Source: Cyanidium caldarium
Taxonomy: Eukaryota > Rhodophyta > Bangiophyceae > Cyanidiales > Cyanidiaceae
Length of the DNA: 64,000 nucleotides
Direction: 5' to 3'
NCBI GenBank assembly: GCA_026184775.1
Contig: JANCYW010000007.1
Coordinates: forward strand, 310,001-374,000
The notes beneath the pieces are model-generated. The model had not been told where the DNA came from. It did not search any database and saw only the letters and a program-made list of their open reading frames with translations. Positions 17,326 through 25,580 of the stretch are shown here, in pieces. The stretch's first letter is position 1, and the number at the start of each line of letters is the position of its first letter. Both the position numbers and the translations under genes were made by a program.

Positions 17326-20300
17326 ATGCCGCGCCCGAAGCGGCAGCGTCGGGAGGTGGTGCGTGCCGACGTGGGTTGGGTGCCGACCGTCGGCCCGACG
17401 CCGACATCGGCGGGGAGGGACGCGCCGCCCCAGAACCGGACCGTGAAAGCGGAGTCGACAGTGGTGGTGACGCCGTTCAAGACGGAGCGGGCGCCGCTGC
17501 TGCAGCTGTTCCACTTTCACAAGGCGATCCGGCGTGAATTGGAGTCGCTGGCAGAGCAGCTGCACGCGGTATCGGACGCGGCACCGCTCTCACTGGAGGA
17601 CGTGGACGAGTTAATGGAGCGGTTGGTGCGGTTGCGCAGTATGTTGGAGCACCACTGCGCCTCCGAGGATAATATCCTGTTGCCGGTGCTGCTGCTCAAG
17701 GGATGCGACGCGCTCAACGCGCCGGACACCTGCGCGTGCCACGAGTCGAGCGGCTTCCACAAGCTGACCGAGCTGCTGGCGTCGCTGGAGCAGTCGTGGC
17801 GAGATGGTGCGGTGGCGACGGCGCGCGACCGATTCGAGGAGCTATGCTCGCTCGTCGAGGAGCACTTGCGGGCCGAGGAGGAAATGATGACGCCCTTTTT
17901 CTGCGATCTGCGCTGCCTGAGCCTGGACGAGCAGGGCCGTCTATTTGTGAAGATCGTCTTCTCCATGCCGCTGGAGGCGCAGTCGTCGCTGGTGTTGCGG
18001 GCGTTGCGCGCCCTCAACACCGACCAGGAGCGAGCGCAGTTTTTGGGTTTGTTGGAGCGGTACGCGTCTGCGGAGGACTTTTCTCGCATCGCCGGGCTGG
18101 TGGTGCACGACATGCCGCGCGAGAGCTTTCAACGCCTGGCCACGCTGGTGCCGCGCCTGAGTGCGGCCGCCGAGGCGCATCTGCACCCGCTGATGGAGAT
18201 TCGGCACATTCACCTCGCGCTGCGCAAGGCGCTGGACGAGCTGCAGCGCGAGGCCACCGAAGTCGACCCGCACGACGATCTGCAACTGCGGGCGCTGGCG
18301 ACGCAGGTTGAGTTTCTGCGCTCGGTGCACACAGTGCACTCGGATGGCGAGGATTCGGTGTTTCTGCAGCAGTTGGATGACGCCGGGGACGACGACGTGT
18401 TGGAGACGTTGCGACACGATCACGGCACCGAGGATCGCAAGTTCGAGGCGGTTCTGTCGCGCCTCGCCGAGCTGCGGGCGGCGCCGTCGGACCAGCGGCA
18501 ACAGCTGATGGAGCGGTGTCGGGCGCAGTTGCGCGGGCTGGTCGGCCATTTGGTACGGCACATGGGCACGGAGGAGTCGCGCCTGTTCCCCATTCTGGAG
18601 CAGTACTCGGTGGGCGTGCAAGATCGACTGGTGCGCGAGGTGATGCGGCGCATCCCGGAACACCAACTGCACACCATCATTCCGTGGCTGCTGAATTCGC
18701 TGCCGATGGATGAGCGCGAGAAGATGCTGCGTAATCTGCTGCGCTCTATGCCGCAGAGCGAATTCGACGAGCTGACGCGGTCTCTGACGGCGTCGGTGAA
18801 CCGCGGTATCCTCGACGGTCGCGACTGGCACGAGTTGGCGCGGCGCATTCCGGAAATCGCTGCGAGTGCCGGTGCGGAGGTGGAGGATGCGCTCTTCTCC
18901 GGACCGGTGGCGGAGATCATGCGGGTGCACAAGGCGATCCGCATCGACCTGCAGGTGCTCACCCAAGAGGCGCTGCGCCTGGACGCCGAGTCGCTGAATC
19001 CGCGGCACGTGGCCACGTTGCGGGAGCGGTACGCTTTCCTGCAGCACATGGTGACCGACCATTCCGACGCCGAAGACCGGGTGGTGCTGCCGGCGCTCGC
19101 CGAGCGGGTGCACGGGGTGGTGCAAGAGTACGAGGATGATCATCACTGCGAGAAACAGATGTTCGGGGCGCTCGGGCGGTTGTTCACCGACCTGCAGTGC
19201 GCGGGCACGCGCCAGGAGATGCGGTCGCTCACCCAGCGCATCCGCAGCCTGGCGATGGCGCTGCGCGTGGACCTGATGCACCATCTGGAACGGGAGGAGG
19301 CGGCGCTGTGGCCGCTGCTGGTGAAGCATTTCGAGCGTGCGGAACAGACGCAGATTGTCGGCGACGTGTTCGGCCAGATTCCCGCGGAGCGCATCCGCGA
19401 GTTGCTGCCCTGGATGGTGCGTGTGCTCAGTCGGCACGAGAGCGCCAACATGATGCAACACATTCTGACCATCACGCGCTCCACCATGTTTGAGCAGTGG
19501 CTGCGCACCTGGTTCAAAGAGTTGGACGTGCTGGTGGGCAAGCGCGGCGCGGATGCCGGGTCGGAGGCGGGCGGGGCCGGCGGCAAGCAGCCCCGCGAGC
19601 CGACACCCGCGGATGCCGATGAGGTGGTGTCCAAGGCCGCCGCCGCCGCTGAAAAGTACATTCGCCAAGCGATGGGTGATGTGGAGCATGCGGTGCGGGC
19701 GATTGCGCGCGACCATCTGCTGAGCGATCGGGAGAAGAGCCTGTTGATGCAGAACGTGATGATCCTGCAGTGGAAGCGCAAGCGGGCCGGCGGCGATCGA
19801 GGCGGAGTGGCGGGGAGTGCGGACGACGATGTGGGGCGAGGCGTGGCGGGTGGCGACTCTGGTGCGGTATCGACGTCGACGGCAGCCGGAGGGCCGGTGG
19901 CGACCACTTCGGGCTCCTCGTCGAGGTATCCCGGCGTAGAGCGCACGTATCGCCAGACGCCACAAGGTCGTATACTCGGCTGTCAACATTATGCCCGAAC
20001 GTGTCGCCTGTTGGCGCCCTGTTGCAAGCAGTACTTCACGTGCCGACTGTGCCACGATGAGGCGCGCGACCACGTCATGGACCGCTACGCCGTCGAGCGC
20101 ATTCTGTGTATGCAGTGCCTCACCGAGCAGGCGCCGGCGGAGTCGTGCGTCCAGTGCGGCGGGCGCTTTGCCCGCTACGCGTGTCTGGTGTGCAAGCTGT
20201 ACGACGATGCGCCCGATCGGCACATCTACCACTGCGGCTATTGCAACGTGTGTCGGGTGGGTCAGGGCCTCGGTATCGACTTTATCCACTGCATGCGCTG

Positions 20301-20715
20301 CAATGCGTGCATGTCCACCAAGTACGCGAAGAACCATCGCTGCATCGAGCGCCGCATGGAGTCGGACTGTCCGGTGTGCGGCGAGTACCTGTTCACCTCC
20401 ACCACGCCGGTCAAGTTCCTGCGCTGCGGCCACCTGATGCACGCCTCGTGCTACAAGCACTACGCCGCCACCGATTATCGCTGTCCGATCTGCAAAAAGT
20501 CGCTTGCGGACATGTCGGCGTACTTTGAGGCGCTGCTGCGCGACAAGCCGATGCCGCTGGAGTATCGCGGTTTTGCGGCACAGGTGGCGTGCAACGATTG
20601 CGGCCGCTTATCCACCACGGAATTTCACTTTTTGTACAACAAGTGCGCCTCGTGTCACTCGTACAACACGCGGGTGTTGCAAGTGAGCGCGTCGGCCCCG
20701 CGGACGGGAGAATAA
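17326..20715 (+). CDS. BTS: BRUTUS/HRZ-like hemerythrin-RING E3 ubiquitin ligase
   Basis: 1129 residues. Three hemerythrin-like (HHE) regions begin near residues 50, 290 and 535, each with the HKAIR/HLALR-type His helix (FHKAIRREL, RHIHLALRK, VHKAIRIDL) and later His/Glu ligand helices (HHCASEDN, HHLEREEAALWPL). The C-terminus has a CHY zinc finger (from about 884, LGCQHYARTCRLLAPCC), a CTCHY-type region (HCGYCNVCRVG), a RING-H2 (CPVCGEYLF..CGHLMHASC..CPICKKS, about 1024-1065) and a zinc ribbon (CNDCGRLS..CASC). This is the full architecture of plant BRUTUS/HRZ iron sensors, which bind Fe via hemerythrin domains and degrade iron-deficiency regulators. Targets here are unknown. The next gene carries an F-box, a second ubiquitin-ligase component. 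Confidence 0.93.
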   Translation: MPRPKRQRREVVRADVGWVPTVGPTPTSAGRDAPPQNRTVKAESTVVVTPFKTERAPLLQLFHFHKAIRRELESLAEQLHAVSDAAPLSLEDVDELMERLVRLRSMLEHHCASEDNILLPVLLLKGCDALNAPDTCACHESSGFHKLTELLASLEQSWRDGAVATARDRFEELCSLVEEHLRAEEEMMTPFFCDLRCLSLDEQGRLFVKIVFSMPLEAQSSLVLRALRALNTDQERAQFLGLLERYASAEDFSRIAGLVVHDMPRESFQRLATLVPRLSAAAEAHLHPLMEIRHIHLALRKALDELQREATEVDPHDDLQLRALATQVEFLRSVHTVHSDGEDSVFLQQLDDAGDDDVLETLRHDHGTEDRKFEAVLSRLAELRAAPSDQRQQLMERCRAQLRGLVGHLVRHMGTEESRLFPILEQYSVGVQDRLVREVMRRIPEHQLHTIIPWLLNSLPMDEREKMLRNLLRSMPQSEFDELTRSLTASVNRGILDGRDWHELARRIPEIAASAGAEVEDALFSGPVAEIMRVHKAIRIDLQVLTQEALRLDAESLNPRHVATLRERYAFLQHMVTDHSDAEDRVVLPALAERVHGVVQEYEDDHHCEKQMFGALGRLFTDLQCAGTRQEMRSLTQRIRSLAMALRVDLMHHLEREEAALWPLLVKHFERAEQTQIVGDVFGQIPAERIRELLPWMVRVLSRHESANMMQHILTITRSTMFEQWLRTWFKELDVLVGKRGADAGSEAGGAGGKQPREPTPADADEVVSKAAAAAEKYIRQAMGDVEHAVRAIARDHLLSDREKSLLMQNVMILQWKRKRAGGDRGGVAGSADDDVGRGVAGGDSGAVSTSTAAGGPVATTSGSSSRYPGVERTYRQTPQGRILGCQHYARTCRLLAPCCKQYFTCRLCHDEARDHVMDRYAVERILCMQCLTEQAPAESCVQCGGRFARYACLVCKLYDDAPDRHIYHCGYCNVCRVGQGLGIDFIHCMRCNACMSTKYAKNHRCIERRMESDCPVCGEYLFTSTTPVKFLRCGHLMHASCYKHYAATDYRCPICKKSLADMSAYFEALLRDKPMPLEYRGFAAQVACNDCGRLSTTEFHFLYNKCASCHSYNTRVLQVSASAPRTGE

Positions 20716-20775
20716 ACGTCGCGGAAGAGACCGAGGCAGGCACTGCAAATATCACCCATGGGAGAATAAACGCCG
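20706..20775 (+). repeat. Repeated AATAAA-containing motif after the E3-ligase stop
   Basis: GGGAGAATAAACGTCG (20706-20721, spanning the stop codon) and GGGAGAATAAACGCCG (20760-20775) differ by one base and lie 54 bp apart. Both contain AATAAA and may be duplicated polyadenylation signals; that role is inference. Confidence 0.5.
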
Positions 20776-21191
20776 GGATGGTGTCTGATCGGGAGAGGGC
20801 GTTGAGGAGAATGCCTGGTGTCGGTGGAAGTGCATCGGTATCGTCTTGCAACCCGAAGCGATTCGAGAGAAGCTGTCGGAGGCAGGAACTTTTCCTCAAA
20901 ACCCGCGTGCACTTGATAGAACGGTACTCTCCAAGCGCTCTTTCGTAGGCCCATCGCGGCATATCCGGCCGCAAGGGTCTCGGCCCCGATATCGCTCGCA
21001 TCCGCCGTCCTGTACGACGCCCCGGTCGCAGGGCATCGCGCGCACTCGCCTCCCGAAATCGAAGGTGCGGACGACGCGCAAATTTGGCGCGCAGCTGCTC
21101 GAAAGGTGAGTCGGTCGGTCGGGCGCTCGGGGAATGGGGCGCGCTGAAAGGCGTCGGGAGGGAGGTGTGCGCGCGCGTGTGTGCTCCGAGA
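20716..21191. other. Spacer upstream of the kinase-cyclin-F-box gene
   Basis: 476 bp; besides the second AATAAA motif no gene is seen. It should hold the promoter of the fusion gene. A run gtgcgcgcgcgtgtgtgctc lies about 15 bp before the chosen ATG. Confidence 0.35.
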
Positions 21192-24100
21192 ATGGAGGGT
21201 ATGGTGGGGAATCCGGACGAAGAATTAGGGTATGGAGGTGCAAATGGACTCGTCAGAGAGATAGGCAACGCGTGGAATGCCTGGATCGCGGACACTGCAG
21301 TAGCGTTTGTGGACGGAGACGCTGCCGAGCGGATCGCGACCGACGCGCCAAGCGATGGGGAGCGAGGCGCACAAGCCCCGAACGAACAACCGTCTGCGAT
21401 CGATGTGAACGAGTGCGAGAGTGACGGAGAGGATGACGGTGAGCATATCGTGTACAGCGAGCCGTTGCGAGTGTCGCAGCGGCGGCAGTGTCTCTGGTTT
21501 CGAGCGACGGTGCGCAGTGCGTTCAGGGCGCGCGACCAGCAGGCGGTTTGGACGCGATTGGTGCGCCAAGTGCGCATACCTCTGGCGAGAAGCCATGGTC
21601 CCCGCGAGTGCCGACAACTGGATGGATCGCTCGACAACCTCTGCGATGGTGACGAGGCCGGCGTCAGCTACAAGCAGGTGCGCGATATGGCCATGGCGGC
21701 TGGCATGCGACGTGCCGCGTCGCCATTCCGCCACTTTCTGTGTCCGCTGCTGGATGTGCGTACCGACTGGCCACTGCATCAGGCCGCCTCCAGTACGATT
21801 GTTGCCCGCGCAGAACGTGCTGCCCGCGAGCACACTCTAGCTTGGACGGCGCTGTACGCGGACGCCGAGATGCAGTGGATGCGACACGTTCGCGATGCGC
21901 ACAGCGTGCAAATGTCGGTGTTGGATTTGATGCTGGCGCTGACGCAGTGCCATGCACTCGGATGGATGCATCGCGACGTGCGGCCGCAAAATTTGGTGGC
22001 ACTGCCCGGCGGTTGCGATACGGCGTGCGGGTGCGGTATGCGATACACGTTCGCCCTCACCAACTTTTCCCTGGCGCGCGAGAGTCCGCTGCAAATCTAC
22101 GAAGACCGCGACTGCCAGAACGAGCATGACATTGCCGCCGCCTTTCGCAACACCCATCGGCGTGCTTTCACCGCCCACACCCCGGTGGTGGCCACGCTGT
22201 GGTATCGCGCGCCCGAGTTGCTGCTCGGTTCGACGCGGTACACCGCCGCGGTGGATATGTGGGCAGCGGGCTGCGTCATGGCCGAAGCGGCGGCGTACGA
22301 AATCGCTGATGCATCGGGGCGCGTGCTCTTTCGCGGCGCCAGCGAGGTGGATCAGCTGATGCAGATCGGGCGCGTGCTGGGCATCCCGCTGAGCGATGCG
22401 TGGCACAGCCACCCGCGAGCCAGCTGGCTGCCGCATTACAACTCGTGGATTGTGGCCGGCGGTCAGGCCGGCGGTCTGCAGCCGGGCGGTGCATGGCACG
22501 CGCGGCTGCTCGGGGTGTTGGGCGCGGACGGGCTCGATTTGCTGACGCGCCTGTTGCAGCCCGACCCGGCGAGACGCCTGTGCGCTGCGGAGGCACTCGG
22601 TCATCCGTACTTGCAAGCGGCGCTGGCGAAATGTCCCGTCGAATGCTGTCGCGTCCAAGCCGCGCGATGCCTGTCGGCACAAGTGGCCCGGACGCGGCAA
22701 TTGCGCCAACAAGTGCCGGCCTTGTCGTGGCAAGTCGCCGAGCGATGGGCGGCGCTGCGGGGCGCCGATGCCAACAAGTCGACACTGGGTGTTGAAGAGC
22801 ACGCCATGGCGGGCAGTCATGCTGTGCAACGTGCGCATGCCTCCGTGCGACAGGTGGTGCGGCTGACGCAATTTGCTGCGCGATACGGATTGGCAGAGCG
22901 CACGCGCCATCTGGCTCTGCAGCTGTGGATGCGGCTACAACGCCGCCGTCGTGACCGCACGCTAACCGGCGCCGATGCCCAACTGCTGCGCTCGCTGCGC
23001 TTGCCGCAGCTGGCAGCGGCATGCCTGTCGCTCGCCATCAAGTACCACGAGGTGCACAATCCGGGCATGGCCGAGATACTGGGCGCCTTTGGACTGGCGC
23101 ACCGCGTCGACGAAGCCGCCGCCGTGGAGTTCACCTGCTGGCGCCTGCTCGACTACGATGTGAGCGGCGCGACCGTTTGGGACGGCTTGGAGGTGGCTCT
23201 GGCCATAGCGGACCCGAGGTTGTCGGCCGACCAGAGCGCCCGCCTGCGACAGCGAGCGAGACTGCTGCTGGACGCAGTGGCCTGGCATCGAACCGCATAT
23301 GGTGAATGTGGAGGCGTCGGTGCGGTGACCACGGGTTTCTGGGCAGTGCCACCGCTGTTGCTGCTGTGGCATCGTGGACGCCATACGGCACTCGATTGGG
23401 CCGACAGCGGTCTCGCAGCGGAGGCGACCGTCGCCCTGCAGTCCATCGCGCAGGCGTTGCGCTGGGCGCGGGAGCATCGCCCATGTGCCGCGGCGCTTGC
23501 TGGTGATTATCCGGACGTGCCGCTCGCCCAGACGTGTGAGGTATTCGAGCAGGCGCTGGGGTGCACGCGCCCCGTGGCGATGCCCGATGCGGTCGGTGCA
23601 GCCGCTGTCATGTCGCCGCTGACGCCGGCATCCCTGGCGCCGACACGCACTCGCCCGCGCATGCCCGTCGATGACGACATGCCATGGGAGGCGTGCACGC
23701 CCGACGCGGCGAGCGTCCACGTGTCCGGCATCTTGAACGGAGCCCCGCACCGCCAGTTCCTCTCCGCCTCGGCACATCCCATTATGGGCGCACATTCGGA
23801 TCTGTCGCGCGACGTCCTGGGCACAGTGCTATCCCATCTGGGCCTCCACGAGCGCCTCCGTCTGTGTCGGGTGTCTCGCGCTTGGCGCTCGTTGCTGCAG
23901 AATGCGGCGCATCTGTGGCGGGATATCAACCTGTCGCCGTACGGGGAACGCATCACCGACGACGTGCTGCGCGACATCGTGCGGCACTGCGAGGCAGTCA
24001 CGGGAGATGAGCATCCCGCGCGTGTTCGGGTGCGCATCCTCAACCTGAGCGGCTGCACGCGCATCACCGAAAAGGGTCTGACGACTGCGTTACAGTCGCC

Positions 24101-25247
24101 GGCACTGCGCCAGCTGCAGCAGCTGCATCTGGCCGATATGCACCCCGACACCATCAACAACCGCCTATTGCCGCATTTGCCGCGTGCGCAGTTGCAGCAG
24201 TTGGACGTGCGCGCTCGCCCCGGATGCGGTCGGCTGTGCGGCGACACGGTGCTGGAGCAACTGCTGAGTCCGCACCTGAAATCGCTGCGTGTCGATGAGC
24301 ATCGGCACCTGGTGGTGCGACTGGCACAATTGGGGAGAATGGAAGGGCAGCAGGCCGGCCGTGCAGCCGCCTTGGAGACGCTCTCCTGCGCCGGCTGCTG
24401 CTTGGATTGGGAGGCCTCTGAGGAGCACGAGACGATCTCGTCGGTAACCACTCCATCGGCAGTTCAGCTGGCCTGGCGAGAGCTGGACCTGTCGTTTGTG
24501 CATTTCCGAGCGGTCGGCGATAGCGCTGCCAGCACCGCGCGCACGCCCTTTGATGCGCTGCTGCCGCTGCTGCGTCGCGCACCGCACCTCCGTGTGCTGC
24601 GGCTGGCGAAATGGGACACCCTCACCGATGTGCACTTGATGCGGTTGTGCCGTGAAGCGCCGTGCGCACCGCAGCTGCGCCATCTGAGTCTGATGATGGC
24701 CTGGCATGTGACCGACGCCGGCGCGGCCGAGGTGGCACGATGCATGCCGGCACTACGGGTGCTCGATGTGTCCTCCACCGGTGTTCGGCGGCCCTTTCTC
24801 GACCACTTGCCTCGAGAAATGGAGATGCAGACCGTGCAGCGCGCCCAGTGGCCGCTGCCCCAACTGGAGCACCTCAATATGAGCTTCACCGCGGTCGCCG
24901 CCGAGGATATGCTGCGGCTGTGCCCGCTGTTATGCACCCTAGAGCACCTGTTCGCCATCGGCACCGGTTTGGCGGCCGATCCCGACGCGGTCGGCGCACC
25001 CGACGGTCTGCGCTCGGTGTTGCACGCCTCCGCTTCCTCCTCCTCCTCCTCCTCGTCATCATCAGCGCTCGAGGACGCCGACGACCAGCTGAGCGAGTTC
25101 ACATATCGCCTGGCGCGCCATCGAGACGCTATGAGCGTGGATGCCGGAGCGCGCGTTGAAGAGGCAGCGTCGGGCCACCTGCGTGCAGCCCGTCCGTTGC
25201 CCGTGATGCATATCGTGCTCGGCCACGACATCCTCCACGTCGTCTAA
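21192..25247 (+). CDS. CDK-like (pseudo)kinase - cyclin box - F-box - LRR fusion protein
   Basis: One uninterrupted frame of 1351 codons. (1) CDK-like kinase, about residues 85-485: GVSYKQVRD at 157-165 sits where CDKs have the PSTAIRE/SMSACRE helix; HRDVRPQNL (260-268) keeps the HRD Asp and Asn but has Arg for Lys; DFG is replaced by NFS (291-293); the APE segment LWYRAPELLLG, DMWAAGCVMAE and PDPARRLCAAEALGHPYL are CDK-typical. The presumed ATP-site Lys is Arg (AVWTRLVRQ). Substitutions suggest weak or no catalysis. (2) Cyclin box, about 545-695: LPQLAAACLSLAIKYHEV, then FTCWRLLDYDVSGAT. (3) F-box, about 869-914: LSRDVLGTVLSHLGLHERLR, SRAWRSLL, LWRDINLS. (4) Cys-containing LRRs from about 944 (LNLSGCTRITEKGL, LRHLSLMM, LEHLNMSFTAV), Skp2/FBXL-like. 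A Ser run and acidic linker lie near 1280-1300. The open upstream frame lacks ATG. Confidence 0.82.
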   Translation: MEGMVGNPDEELGYGGANGLVREIGNAWNAWIADTAVAFVDGDAAERIATDAPSDGERGAQAPNEQPSAIDVNECESDGEDDGEHIVYSEPLRVSQRRQCLWFRATVRSAFRARDQQAVWTRLVRQVRIPLARSHGPRECRQLDGSLDNLCDGDEAGVSYKQVRDMAMAAGMRRAASPFRHFLCPLLDVRTDWPLHQAASSTIVARAERAAREHTLAWTALYADAEMQWMRHVRDAHSVQMSVLDLMLALTQCHALGWMHRDVRPQNLVALPGGCDTACGCGMRYTFALTNFSLARESPLQIYEDRDCQNEHDIAAAFRNTHRRAFTAHTPVVATLWYRAPELLLGSTRYTAAVDMWAAGCVMAEAAAYEIADASGRVLFRGASEVDQLMQIGRVLGIPLSDAWHSHPRASWLPHYNSWIVAGGQAGGLQPGGAWHARLLGVLGADGLDLLTRLLQPDPARRLCAAEALGHPYLQAALAKCPVECCRVQAARCLSAQVARTRQLRQQVPALSWQVAERWAALRGADANKSTLGVEEHAMAGSHAVQRAHASVRQVVRLTQFAARYGLAERTRHLALQLWMRLQRRRRDRTLTGADAQLLRSLRLPQLAAACLSLAIKYHEVHNPGMAEILGAFGLAHRVDEAAAVEFTCWRLLDYDVSGATVWDGLEVALAIADPRLSADQSARLRQRARLLLDAVAWHRTAYGECGGVGAVTTGFWAVPPLLLLWHRGRHTALDWADSGLAAEATVALQSIAQALRWAREHRPCAAALAGDYPDVPLAQTCEVFEQALGCTRPVAMPDAVGAAAVMSPLTPASLAPTRTRPRMPVDDDMPWEACTPDAASVHVSGILNGAPHRQFLSASAHPIMGAHSDLSRDVLGTVLSHLGLHERLRLCRVSRAWRSLLQNAAHLWRDINLSPYGERITDDVLRDIVRHCEAVTGDEHPARVRVRILNLSGCTRITEKGLTTALQSPALRQLQQLHLADMHPDTINNRLLPHLPRAQLQQLDVRARPGCGRLCGDTVLEQLLSPHLKSLRVDEHRHLVVRLAQLGRMEGQQAGRAAALETLSCAGCCLDWEASEEHETISSVTTPSAVQLAWRELDLSFVHFRAVGDSAASTARTPFDALLPLLRRAPHLRVLRLAKWDTLTDVHLMRLCREAPCAPQLRHLSLMMAWHVTDAGAAEVARCMPALRVLDVSSTGVRRPFLDHLPREMEMQTVQRAQWPLPQLEHLNMSFTAVAAEDMLRLCPLLCTLEHLFAIGTGLAADPDAVGAPDGLRSVLHASASSSSSSSSSSALEDADDQLSEFTYRLARHRDAMSVDAGARVEEAASGHLRAARPLPVMHIVLGHDILHVV

Positions 25248-25580
25248 AAGAGACGTGTGAGAACCTGTGGAGACATTCAGATCCCGAGAATCGATCGCCT
25301 CGCCTCGTTGTGTTCGTCTATGGCTTCGTCTTGTCCACGTTGTGCGACGACATCTCCGGCGCACTGTCCAAACACCTCCGTGCGCGCATCCGACGACGCG
25401 AAACACGTGTGCGTATGTAGGCGTGTGTGCGTGTGCGTGTGCGTGTGCGTGTGCGTGTGCGTGTGCGTGTGTGCATGCGTGCGCATCTCGGCTTTCGATT
25501 TCCCTCTCCTCGTCTGGGCGTTTCGATGAGCGCACGCTCCGGGGTCGGATGCCGTCGACCTCCTGAGACTCGCTGACGGT
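25248..25580. other. Spacer, fusion gene / sirtuin
   Basis: 333 bp between same-strand genes, holding the (GTGTGC)n tract at 25421-25486. No gene is supported. It presumably contains the sirtuin promoter. Confidence 0.4.
25421..25486. repeat. (GTGTGC)n microsatellite, alternating purine-pyrimidine
   Basis: 66 bp of unbroken purine-pyrimidine alternation, mostly GTGTGC hexamers, ending gtgcatgcgtgcgcat. Such sequence can adopt Z-DNA. It starts 95 bp before the sirtuin ATG, so it lies in that promoter or 5'UTR. Confidence 0.9.

Noticed and set aside
17941-20460. Long open minus-strand frame (over 800 codons) opposite the BRUTUS-like gene
   Set aside because: Composition is His/Arg/Gln/Leu-rich as expected for the antisense of GC-rich codons; no motif. 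The plus strand carries clear hemerythrin and RING domains.
21192-25247. Three separate genes (kinase, cyclin, F-box/LRR) instead of one fusion
   Set aside because: All domains share one frame with no stop and no spacer resembling the promoters seen elsewhere; separate genes here are always split by stops and at least 50 bp. cDNA remains decisive.
25421-25486. Regular short repeats as a CRISPR-like array
   Set aside because: Simple hexamer microsatellite without spacers, in a eukaryotic genome.
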